Source: RGIG2041 sp045537695
GTDB lineage: Bacteria > Bacillota > Clostridia > UBA1381 > UMGS1253
Length of the DNA: 18,398 nt
Direction: 5' to 3'
Assembly: GCA_045537695.1 (NCBI GenBank)
Contig: JAZSQB010000018.1
Coordinates: 1 to 18,398, forward strand
The notes under the pieces are model-generated. The model ran no database searches and was not told the origin of the DNA. It worked only from the letters and a program-made list of their open reading frames with translations. Shown here piece by piece: positions 1 to 5,506 of the stretch. Numbering within the stretch: the first letter of the stretch is position 1; each line of letters begins with the position of its first letter. Made by a program: the position numbers and the translations under genes.

Positions 1-1
1 C

Positions 2-841
2 CAGGATATGTGCGTATCCGATGACTTGAAGGCAGCTGCTAACGAGTGGGTTGCATCTATGGAAGATGCAGACGCTTCCAAGGTTGCTGCTGAGAAGTTG
101 TTAGCCGCTATTGATGCAACAACTCCCTGCGAAACCTGCAAGCCCGTTCTTGATCAGATTAAAGCTTCTGCTGATATGCTGGTTAAGAAGTCTATCTGGA
201 TCTTCGGCGGTGACGGTTGGGCATACGATATCGGTTACGGCGGTCTTGACCATGTTCTCGCTTCCGGCGAAGACGTAAACGTTCTGGTATTCGATACCGA
301 AGTTTACTCTAACACCGGCGGTCAGGCATCCAAGTCCACACCTACCGGTGCTGTTGCACAGTTTGCGGCAGGCGGTAAGCCGATCAAGAAGAAGAACCTC
401 GCAGAAATCGCTATGTCCTACGGTTATGTATATGTAGCACAGGTTGCTATGGGTTACTCTGATGCACAGACAGTTAAGGCAATCAAGGAAGCTGTTGAAT
501 ACAACGGTCCGTCCCTGATTATCGGCTACGCTCCGTGTATCAACCATGGTATCAAGGGCGGCATGACAGATACCCAGAAGGTTATCAAGAATGCTGTTGA
601 AGCTGGTTACTGGCATACATTCAGATTTGACCCGAGACTCACAGTTGACGGTAAGAATCCGTTCCAGATGGATTCCAAGGATCCGTCTGCATCGTACAGA
701 GACTTTATCATGAACGAAGTACGTTACAGCTCGCTGGCACGTAAGTTCCCGGATAGAGCAGAAGAACTCTTCACCGAAGCTGAAAAGCAGGCGAAGGAGA
801 AGTACGAGCACTGGACAAAGTATTCCAAGCTCTTCGAGTAA
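2..841 (+). CDS. nifJ: Pyruvate:ferredoxin (flavodoxin) oxidoreductase, C-terminal part (gene enters from the left)
   Basis: The enzyme oxidatively decarboxylates pyruvate to acetyl-CoA and CO2 and reduces ferredoxin in the cytoplasm; it is the main ferredoxin-reducing step of clostridial fermentation. Only about the last 280 residues are present. The frame is open from base 2, so the first ATG in view (base 8) is internal and the true start lies outside the window. Visible are the thiamine-diphosphate/Mg region of the last domain (GGDGWAYDIGYGG, then NTGGQASKSTPTGA), the conserved APCINHG segment, and the Lys-rich C-terminus typical of the single-chain enzyme. Four cysteines (CVSD, CETC, APCINHG) fit the iron-sulfur and TPP region of this family. 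A strong terminator follows after 15 bases, so it ends its own transcript. The family call is secure; nifJ, por and pfo are alternative names for the same single-chain enzyme. Confidence 0.95.
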   Translation, partial: QDMCVSDDLKAAANEWVASMEDADASKVAAEKLLAAIDATTPCETCKPVLDQIKASADMLVKKSIWIFGGDGWAYDIGYGGLDHVLASGEDVNVLVFDTEVYSNTGGQASKSTPTGAVAQFAAGGKPIKKKNLAEIAMSYGYVYVAQVAMGYSDAQTVKAIKEAVEYNGPSLIIGYAPCINHGIKGGMTDTQKVIKNAVEAGYWHTFRFDPRLTVDGKNPFQMDSKDPSASYRDFIMNEVRYSSLARKFPDRAEELFTEAEKQAKEKYEHWTKYSKLFE

Positions 842-856
842 TTTGAAAATAAATCA

Positions 857-886
857 AACAGAGTCCCTCGGGACTCTGTTTTTTGT
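857..886 (+). terminator. Rho-independent terminator of nifJ
   Basis: An 11-base perfect inverted repeat (AACAGAGTCCC at 857-867 and its complement at 870-880) is followed by a run of T broken by one G. It lies 15 bases after the stop codon. Confidence 0.93.
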
Positions 887-922
887 TTTAATGTACCATA
901 GGGGACGCTTATGAACGTCTAG

Positions 923-1090
923 CAAAAGAATCTTGCTTTGTCAGTCGTTTTCCTGTATGCCTACACCTATACACAAAAAGTGGAGATTGTAGATATGGAA
1001 CGTGTGCTGCGCGAAAAGGGCACATATACATATACAGTGGATTTAATTACGGGCGAACACACTTTGAAATTGTTGACAAGCTTTAAATAA
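923..1090 (+). pseudogene. Possible remnant of a small coding region
   Basis: One plus frame is open for 55 codons after in-frame TAG codons at 899 and 920 and ends at TAA 1088-1090. It reads like a hydrophobic stretch (LALSVVFLYAY) followed by a polar tail (MERVLREKGTYTYTVDL). The only ATG in the frame is at 995, nine bases after a GGAG, and would give a 31-residue peptide. The hydrophobic part has no start codon of its own except a TTG without a ribosome binding site. The 3' end runs into the -35 box of the next promoter. It may be the tail of a decayed gene, a tiny real peptide, or chance; I do not recognise it. Confidence 0.22.
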
Positions 1091-1101
1091 TAGTGTAAAA
1101 T
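1073..1101 (+). promoter_or_regulatory. Sigma-A-type promoter of the hydrogenase-maturation leader
   Basis: TTGACA at 1073-1078, a 17-base spacer and TAAAAT at 1096-1101: a perfect -35 and a five-of-six -10. Transcription should begin near 1108, about 320 bases before the first gene downstream. Confidence 0.8.
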
Positions 1102-1107
1102 AAAAGA

Positions 1108-1226
1108 TGAAAAAAGCATCCTGACGTTGAAAATACGTTTTGAGACGGAAGGTTCGGCATATGCAAAGAGAAGCCATACATGGCTTTGTTTTGCCGCACC
1201 TTTATGCAGAGGTGCGGCAATTTTTT
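1108..1226 (+). promoter_or_regulatory. Candidate structured leader RNA with attenuator (unknown riboswitch-like element)
   Basis: The RNA from the promoter at 1073 can fold into: a stem-loop at 1120-1152 made of CCU/AGG, a tandem G-A mismatch (1123-1124 with 1148-1149), CGU/ACG, a UG/GAG internal loop, AAAA/UUUU and a UACG loop; a hairpin at 1171-1186 (AAGCCAU/AUGGCUU); and a terminator at 1191-1226. GGTTCGGCA at 1151-1159 can pair with TGCCGCACC at 1192-1200 in eight of nine positions. That pairing would break the terminator and also takes bases from the first stem. The layout is what attenuators and riboswitches show. It matches none of the common riboswitch consensus sequences I know (no SAM, TPP, FMN, cobalamin, T-box, c-di-GMP, fluoride or ZTP signature). 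It could instead be an independent small RNA. Confidence 0.55.
1191..1226 (+). terminator. Intrinsic terminator inside the leader (attenuator)
   Basis: TTGCCGCACCT (1191-1201) pairs perfectly with 1210-1220 around an 8-base loop and is followed by six T. It lies about 90 bases after the predicted start of transcription and before any gene, so it must be read through for the hydrogenase genes to be expressed from the 1073 promoter. Confidence 0.85.
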
Positions 1227-1229
1227 GTA

Positions 1230-1392
1230 GCCATAAGAACACAATCCTATATAGGGTTTAAAAAAGGAAAATTTAGCGAAATACTGCGTTAAAATGCTCG
1301 TGAATACACAAAGTATTCACTGCGCTTTTGCCTTGTCTTTCATCAAAATTTTCTCTTTTTAAACAGACCTATGCGGATTGGTCCTTTATGGC
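1230..1392. repeat. 163-bp imperfect palindrome (MITE-like element)
   Basis: The left arm (1230-1307) and the complement of the right arm (1313-1392) line up along their whole length with small gaps, around a 5-base centre ACAAA. The blocks shared by both arms are GCCATAA at the outer ends, AATCC, ATAGG, GTTTAAAAA, GAAAATTT and GTGAATAC at the centre. As RNA or single-stranded DNA it would form one long hairpin. It codes for nothing and lies exactly between the leader terminator and the first gene of the hydrogenase unit. Size, symmetry and lack of coding fit a palindromic non-autonomous mobile element. No clear target-site duplication is visible, and no second copy occurs in the window. Confidence 0.7.
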
Positions 1393-1429
1393 TTAAGAGA
1401 GGAATATGAGCATAAAAAGGAGTATTTTT

Positions 1430-1675
1430 ATGGAAACCAGAATTGCAGTCATCGGCATTGTTGTGGAAAATGAAAATGCCGTGGAACAGCTCAATGATAT
1501 TTTGCATGAATATCGAAAGCATATCATCGGGCGTATGGGGATTCCCTACCGCACGAAAAATATAAGTATTATCAGCATTGCCGTGGATGCGCCGATGGAT
1601 GCCATCAACGCACTGACGGGGAAAATCGGTAAACTGGACGGCGTAAGCTCCAAAACGGCTTACGCGAAAGCATAG
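1430..1675 (+). CDS. TM1266-family putative [FeFe]-hydrogenase system regulator
   Basis: An 81-residue protein beginning METRIAVIGIVVEN, the typical opening of the TM1266 family, small ACT/NikR-C-like ferredoxin-fold proteins found beside hydrogenase-maturation genes and thought to regulate them; no biochemical role is established to my knowledge. It should be a small cytoplasmic, probably oligomeric protein with no DNA-binding domain of its own. I chose ATG 1430 because AAGGAG lies seven bases upstream and the length then fits the family; ATG 1406 would add eight residues and has a poorer context. It is the first gene of the unit; hydG starts 14 bases after its stop. Its transcript probably comes from the promoter at 1073 through the leader and palindrome. 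Confidence 0.85.
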   Translation: METRIAVIGIVVENENAVEQLNDILHEYRKHIIGRMGIPYRTKNISIISIAVDAPMDAINALTGKIGKLDGVSSKTAYAKA

Positions 1676-1689
1676 AAAGGGTGATAAAT

Positions 1690-3108
1690 ATGTACAATCC
1701 GAAATCATTAAAAGCAGAAGAATTTATTTCCCATGAGGAAATTTTGCGTACACTTGCTTACGCGGAGGAAAACAAGAATAATTTAGAGCTTGTGGACAAA
1801 ATCATCGACAAGGCGGCAGAGAGAAAAGGTCTTGCGCACGAAGAAGCAAGTGTGCTTTTGGCGTGTGAGGATGAGAGCCGTATTCAGAGAATTTACGATT
1901 TGGCAGAGCAGATTAAAAAGGATTTTTACGGCAACCGTATCGTTATGTTTGCGCCGCTGTATCTGTCCAATTACTGCATCAACGGCTGTGTGTACTGTCC
2001 GTACCATTTAAAGAACAAGCACATTGCAAGAAAGAAGCTGACGCAGGAGGAAGTGCGCCGTGAGGTTATTGCCCTGCAGGATATGGGGCATAAGCGTTTG
2101 GCAATCGAAGCCGGAGAAGACCCGGTCAACAACCCGATTGAGTACATTTTAGAGTGTATCAACACGATTTACTCCATCAAGCACAAAAACGGTGCAATCC
2201 GCCGTGTGAATGTCAACATAGCGGCAACCACGGTGGAAAATTACCGCAAATTAAAGGATGCCGGCATCGGCACGTATATCCTGTTCCAGGAAACGTATCA
2301 TAAGGAAAGCTATGAACAGCTTCATCCGACAGGGCCGAAGCATGACTACGCTTATCATACGGAAGCGATGGACAGAGCGATGGAGGGCGGCATTGACGAT
2401 GTCGGACTTGGTGTACTGTTCGGTCTGGAGCTGTACAAGTATGAATTTGCAGGTCTTCTGATGCACGCCGAACATTTGGAGGCGGTGCATGGCGTTGGAC
2501 CGCATACCATCAGCGTACCGCGTCTTAAGAAGGCAGACGATATTGACCCGACTCAGTTTGACAACGGCATCAGTGATGAAATTTTTGCAAAGCTGTGTGC
2601 ACTCATCCGCATTAGCGTACCGTATACGGGCATGATTATTTCCACGCGCGAGAGCAAGGAAGTGCGCGAGAAGGTTATCCGTCTCGGCGTATCGCAAATC
2701 AGCGGTGCTTCCCGCACAAGTGTGGGCGGCTACTGCGAGCCGGAGCCGGAAGATGAAAATTCCGAACAGTTTGACGTCAGCGACAAGCGTACGCTCGATG
2801 AGGTTGTGCGTTGGTTGATGGAGTTTGGTTATATTCCGTCCTTCTGCACGGCGTGCTACCGCGAAGGCAGAACGGGCGATCGCTTTATGACACTTTTAAA
2901 GGATGGGCAGATTCAGAACTGCTGTCATCCGAATGCGCTGATGACGCTGATGGAATATTTGCAGGACTATGCTTCGGAAGAAACGAAGGCAATCGGCGAA
3001 AAGATGATTTTGAGTGAAATTCCGAATGTGCCGAACGAAAAAATCCGTGAAATTGTCATTAAGAATTTGGAAAACATCAAAAACGGCAGTCGTGACTTCC
3101 GTTTCTAA
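1690..3108 (+). CDS. hydG: HydG, radical SAM tyrosine lyase of [FeFe]-hydrogenase maturation
   Basis: HydG splits tyrosine with a 5'-deoxyadenosyl radical into p-cresol and dehydroglycine, and forms from the latter the CO and CN- ligands delivered as an Fe(CO)2(CN) unit for the hydrogenase H-cluster. The 472-residue length is normal. The radical-SAM motif CX3CX2C is C96, C100 and C103 (NYCINGCVYC). The auxiliary-cluster motif CX2CX22C near the C-terminus is C386, C389 and C412 (SFCTACYREGRTGDRF), which separates HydG from HydE and from thiamine synthase ThiH. ATG 1690 is preferred because AGAAAGG lies nine bases upstream; the in-frame GTG at 1681 touches that site. All signature residues are intact. 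hydF follows after 14 bases, so the two are surely co-transcribed. Confidence 0.97.
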   Translation: MYNPKSLKAEEFISHEEILRTLAYAEENKNNLELVDKIIDKAAERKGLAHEEASVLLACEDESRIQRIYDLAEQIKKDFYGNRIVMFAPLYLSNYCINGCVYCPYHLKNKHIARKKLTQEEVRREVIALQDMGHKRLAIEAGEDPVNNPIEYILECINTIYSIKHKNGAIRRVNVNIAATTVENYRKLKDAGIGTYILFQETYHKESYEQLHPTGPKHDYAYHTEAMDRAMEGGIDDVGLGVLFGLELYKYEFAGLLMHAEHLEAVHGVGPHTISVPRLKKADDIDPTQFDNGISDEIFAKLCALIRISVPYTGMIISTRESKEVREKVIRLGVSQISGASRTSVGGYCEPEPEDENSEQFDVSDKRTLDEVVRWLMEFGYIPSFCTACYREGRTGDRFMTLLKDGQIQNCCHPNALMTLMEYLQDYASEETKAIGEKMILSEIPNVPNEKIREIVIKNLENIKNGSRDFRF

Positions 3109-3122
3109 AAGGTGGTGCGGAT

Positions 3123-4316
3123 ATGAGCTTACAAAACACACCTTCCGGTGAGCGCGTGCATATTGGCTTTTTCGGCAGAAGAAATGCGGGCAAATCCAGT
3201 TTAGTCAATGCCATCACCAATCAGGAGCTTTCGGTTGTGTCGGATGTCAAGGGTACAACGACCGACCCGGTGACCAAGGCGATGGAGCTTTTGCCGCTGG
3301 GCCCTGTGGTGATTATTGACACCCCGGGCTTTGACGATGAAGGTATGCTTGGTGAAAAACGCATACAGAGAACAAAGCAGATTTTAAACCGTGCCGACAT
3401 TGCCGTTTTAGTGGTAGATGCCGCCGAAGGCAAAACGGATACGGATGCAGAGCTGGAAGATTTATTTAAAGAGAAGAATATTCCGTACCTGGTTGTGTAC
3501 AATAAGTCGGATTTAGCGAAGCGCGAGTGCGCGGCGGGGGAACTTTGCGTCAGTGCGCTTAAAAAAGAAAACACAGAAGAACTGAAAAACCGCCTTGCCG
3601 CGCTTTTGAAGCAGGATGCGCCGCATGTGCGCATGGTGGCGGATTTTATTGCCTCGGGCGATTTGGTGGTTCTGGTAACGCCGATAGATGCGTCGGCGCC
3701 GAAGGGTAGACTGATTTTGCCGCAGCAGATGGCAATCCGCGATGTTTTGGATGCCGGTGCGATGGCAGTGGTGACGAAGGAAACCGAGCTTGCACAGACG
3801 CTTGAAAAACTGGCAATGCCGCCTGCACTGGTGGTGACGGATTCGCAGGCGTTCGGCTTTGTGAGCAAGAATGTGCCGCCGGAGATTAAACTGACTTCGT
3901 TTTCTATCCTGATGGCGAGATACAAAGGCTTTTTAGAAACTGCCGTACGCGGCGCGGCGGCAATTGGAAAGCTCAAGGACGGCGATACCGTTCTGATTTC
4001 CGAAGGCTGTACGCATCACAGACAGTGTGGTGATATCGGCTCGGTGAAGCTGCCGATGTGGCTGCATAAAACAACCGGCGCAAAGCTCAATATCGAAACC
4101 TCGTCGGGTTTATCTTTCCCAGAGGAGTTATCAAAGTATGCACTTGTGATTCATTGCGGCGGCTGTATGCTCAATGAACGCGAAGTAACCTACAGAAGAA
4201 AGTGCGCTGAAGATGCGGGCATACCGTTTACGAACTACGGTACGGCGATTGCGTATATGCACGGTATTTTAAAGCGCTCTTTGGCACCGATACCGGCGCT
4301 GGAGAAACTGTTATAA
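3123..4316 (+). CDS. hydF: HydF, GTPase and scaffold for [FeFe]-hydrogenase H-cluster assembly
   Basis: HydF holds the di-iron subcluster precursor on its own 4Fe-4S cluster and passes it to apo-hydrogenase; GTP hydrolysis drives interaction with the other maturases. The 397-residue protein has the expected order: GTPase domain with Walker A GRRNAGKS (18-25), switch residues TTTDPV, DTPGF (66-70) and NKSD (127-130); a dimerisation region; and a C-terminal cluster domain with CTH (C296, H298) and HCGGC (H344, C345, C348), the CxH...HCxxC ligands of the family. ATG 3123 has AAGGTGGTG just upstream. It ends the unit, followed by a strong terminator. hydE and the hydrogenase genes are not in this window and must lie elsewhere if the pathway is complete. 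Confidence 0.97.
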   Translation: MSLQNTPSGERVHIGFFGRRNAGKSSLVNAITNQELSVVSDVKGTTTDPVTKAMELLPLGPVVIIDTPGFDDEGMLGEKRIQRTKQILNRADIAVLVVDAAEGKTDTDAELEDLFKEKNIPYLVVYNKSDLAKRECAAGELCVSALKKENTEELKNRLAALLKQDAPHVRMVADFIASGDLVVLVTPIDASAPKGRLILPQQMAIRDVLDAGAMAVVTKETELAQTLEKLAMPPALVVTDSQAFGFVSKNVPPEIKLTSFSILMARYKGFLETAVRGAAAIGKLKDGDTVLISEGCTHHRQCGDIGSVKLPMWLHKTTGAKLNIETSSGLSFPEELSKYALVIHCGGCMLNEREVTYRRKCAEDAGIPFTNYGTAIAYMHGILKRSLAPIPALEKLL

Positions 4317-4321
4317 ACACC

Positions 4322-4357
4322 CCCCGTTGGTTGTCATATCTAACCAACGGGGTTTTT
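4322..4357 (+). terminator. Terminator of the hydG-hydF unit
   Basis: CCCCGTTGGTT (4322-4332) pairs perfectly with 4342-4352 around a 9-base loop, then TTTTT. It lies 5 bases after the hydF stop. Read on the minus strand the T-tract is poor, so it is probably a weaker stop for the convergent phosphatase gene. Confidence 0.93.
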
Positions 4358-4432
4358 ATAACCTATTATGCTTTAATGTGGAAGATGCCGCCGTAAAGCA
4401 CGAATGAAACGGCATTTTGTTTGTCCGCATTC

Positions 4433-5077
4433 TTATAATAAAGCAAGCAATTGCTCCGGCTCGTCAATAATCACATCGGCGCCGTTTTCTTCTAATTCAT
4501 CTCTTGTACGGAAGCCCCAGGTTACGCCGACAGTATATAAGCCGGCACCCTTACCCGTCTCCATATCCGTGCCGGTATCGCCGACATAGAGAACATCTTC
4601 TCTTTCCACATTCAACTGTCTCATAATTTCATACACACCATCCGGTGCCGGCTTGCATATGCCGTCTTCCTTGACACCGCGGCAGAGCAGAATGCGCTCA
4701 CCGAATAAATTTTCAATGACCTTACAAGCGGTCATATGCGGCTTGTTGGTCAGCACGGCGGTTTTGATGCCCTTTGCCTTGAGGGCGTCGAGCATTTCTA
4801 TGATGCCGTCGTATGGGCGGGTTAAAAACATAAAGTCCTTGTCGTATTCTTCCACATAATACGGATGCACTTTATCAAACATCTCTGCTGGTGCGCCGAC
4901 GGTTTTGAGCATACGCTCTACGAGCACCTTTGCCCCATTGCCGACGAGGTATTTGTATTTTTCGGTTTCAATCGTTGGAAGACCGAAATGCGTAAGTGCC
5001 AGGTTGGCGAAATAAGCAATGGTATCAATCGTATTGGAGACGGTACCGTCCAAATCAAAGATGACTGCTTTCTTCAT
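4433..5077 (-). CDS. HAD-superfamily phosphatase, phosphoglycolate phosphatase-like
   Basis: A 214-residue soluble HAD hydrolase. Motif I is FDLDGT with D8 (nucleophile) and D10 (acid/base); motif II is the threonine of LTNKPH (T110); motif III is the lysine of CKPAP (K142); motif IV is GDTGTDM with D167 and D171. The alpha-helical cap between motifs I and II (about residues 15-85) makes it a C1-cap enzyme of the Gph/PGMB/PpaX type. These enzymes remove phosphate from small phosphorylated metabolites; 2-phosphoglycolate is the usual annotation but the substrate cannot be read from sequence. The start at 5077 is firm: a perfect AGGAGG lies eight bases upstream, whereas the longer frame starting at 5146 adds a stretch unlike the family. 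It is monocistronic, convergent with hydF and arranged against rpoB. Confidence 0.9.
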   Translation of the reverse strand: MKKAVIFDLDGTVSNTIDTIAYFANLALTHFGLPTIETEKYKYLVGNGAKVLVERMLKTVGAPAEMFDKVHPYYVEEYDKDFMFLTRPYDGIIEMLDALKAKGIKTAVLTNKPHMTACKVIENLFGERILLCRGVKEDGICKPAPDGVYEIMRQLNVEREDVLYVGDTGTDMETGKGAGLYTVGVTWGFRTRDELEENGADVIIDEPEQLLALL

Positions 5078-5107
5078 ATGTAAGAACCTCCAAAGAAAAA
5101 TATAAAA

Positions 5108-5139
5108 AGTCAAGGAAATTTTTGAAAAAACCCTTGACT
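5108..5139 (-). promoter_or_regulatory. Hairpin in the phosphatase leader, overlapping the rpoB -35 box
   Basis: AGTCAAGG (5108-5115) and CCTTGACT (5132-5139) form an 8-bp stem with a 16-base loop. On the minus strand the stem is followed by a T-rich run (TTTTATATTTTT), like a weak intrinsic terminator about 80 bases into the phosphatase mRNA. The other arm contains the rpoB -35 hexamer (5134-5139). It could be an attenuator, a protein site, or a by-product of the -35 sequence. Confidence 0.4.
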
Positions 5140-5162
5140 TCGCCATTTGTTTATTATATAAT
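5134..5162 (+). promoter_or_regulatory. Promoter of rpoB-rpoC
   Basis: TTGACT at 5134-5139, a 17-base spacer and a perfect TATAAT at 5157-5162. Transcription should begin near 5169, giving a 5' leader of about 338 nt before rpoB. No better plus-strand promoter is visible nearer to the gene. Confidence 0.75.
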
Positions 5163-5225
5163 TATGTGTTGTATTATAAGGTAAAATGAGCAAAGAATGC
5201 CCCTTAGGCTTTTTAGCTTGATTGC

Positions 5226-5254
5226 ATTATAACACAAGGAATGAGAAAATGCAA
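5226..5254 (-). promoter_or_regulatory. Promoter of the HAD phosphatase gene
   Basis: On the minus strand TTGCAT (5254-5249), a 17-base spacer and a perfect TATAAT (5231-5226). Transcription should begin near 5219 and run leftward through the rpoB promoter to the gene at 5077, a leader of about 140 nt. A second TATAAT on this strand (5179-5174) lacks a recognisable -35. Confidence 0.65.
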
Positions 5255-5329
5255 GTAGTATGTGAAAAAATTTTTTCCACAAAATATTGTGTTTTTTCAT
5301 CGTATATTTGTAAATTGTGAAAGCATCTA

Positions 5330-5445
5330 TACAGCGCACGGCAGTGCCATTCGCAGAAGCGTTGCCAAGTGTGCGTCTCCTCTACGGACGGAAGCTGAGC
5401 TCAGGCCTCTTTCACTCCTGACAGACGAGCCCGTGGGTAGAAAGA
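5330..5445 (+). promoter_or_regulatory. Structured 5' leader of rpoB mRNA
   Basis: Two folds can be drawn by hand. The first is GCGCAC (5334-5339) with GTGTGC (5369-5374, one G-U pair), inside it GGCA (5340-5343) with TGCC (5363-5366), and inside that CGC-AGAA-GCG (5352-5361). The second is CTAC (5382-5385) with GTAG (5437-5440), a GG/GG internal loop, ACGG (5388-5391) with CCGT (5431-5434), enclosing CTCAGG (5400-5405) with CCTGA (5417-5421). The stretch is much richer in G+C than the AT-rich DNA before it. No T-run follows, so it is not a terminator. I do not recognise it as a named leader; a role in control of RNA polymerase synthesis is inference from position. Confidence 0.45.
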
Positions 5446-5506
5446 CAAATGTGCCTTTGAAAAAGGGTGCCATTTCTGCAAAAATTTACGATGAGGTGAT
5501 ATGCAG

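Noticed and set aside
101..811. 236-codon open frame on the minus strand inside nifJ
   Set aside because: Antisense to a sure PFOR frame, no recognisable domain and Cys/Leu-rich composition typical of shadow frames.
967..1242. 91-codon minus-strand frame across the hydrogenase leader
   Set aside because: Crosses the terminator, the leader and the palindrome edge and has no supported start; not a gene.
3221..3976. 251-codon open frame on the minus strand inside hydF
   Set aside because: It is Ser/Ala-rich low-complexity reading opposite a gene with all HydF motifs, and has no ribosome binding site; a shadow of codon bias.
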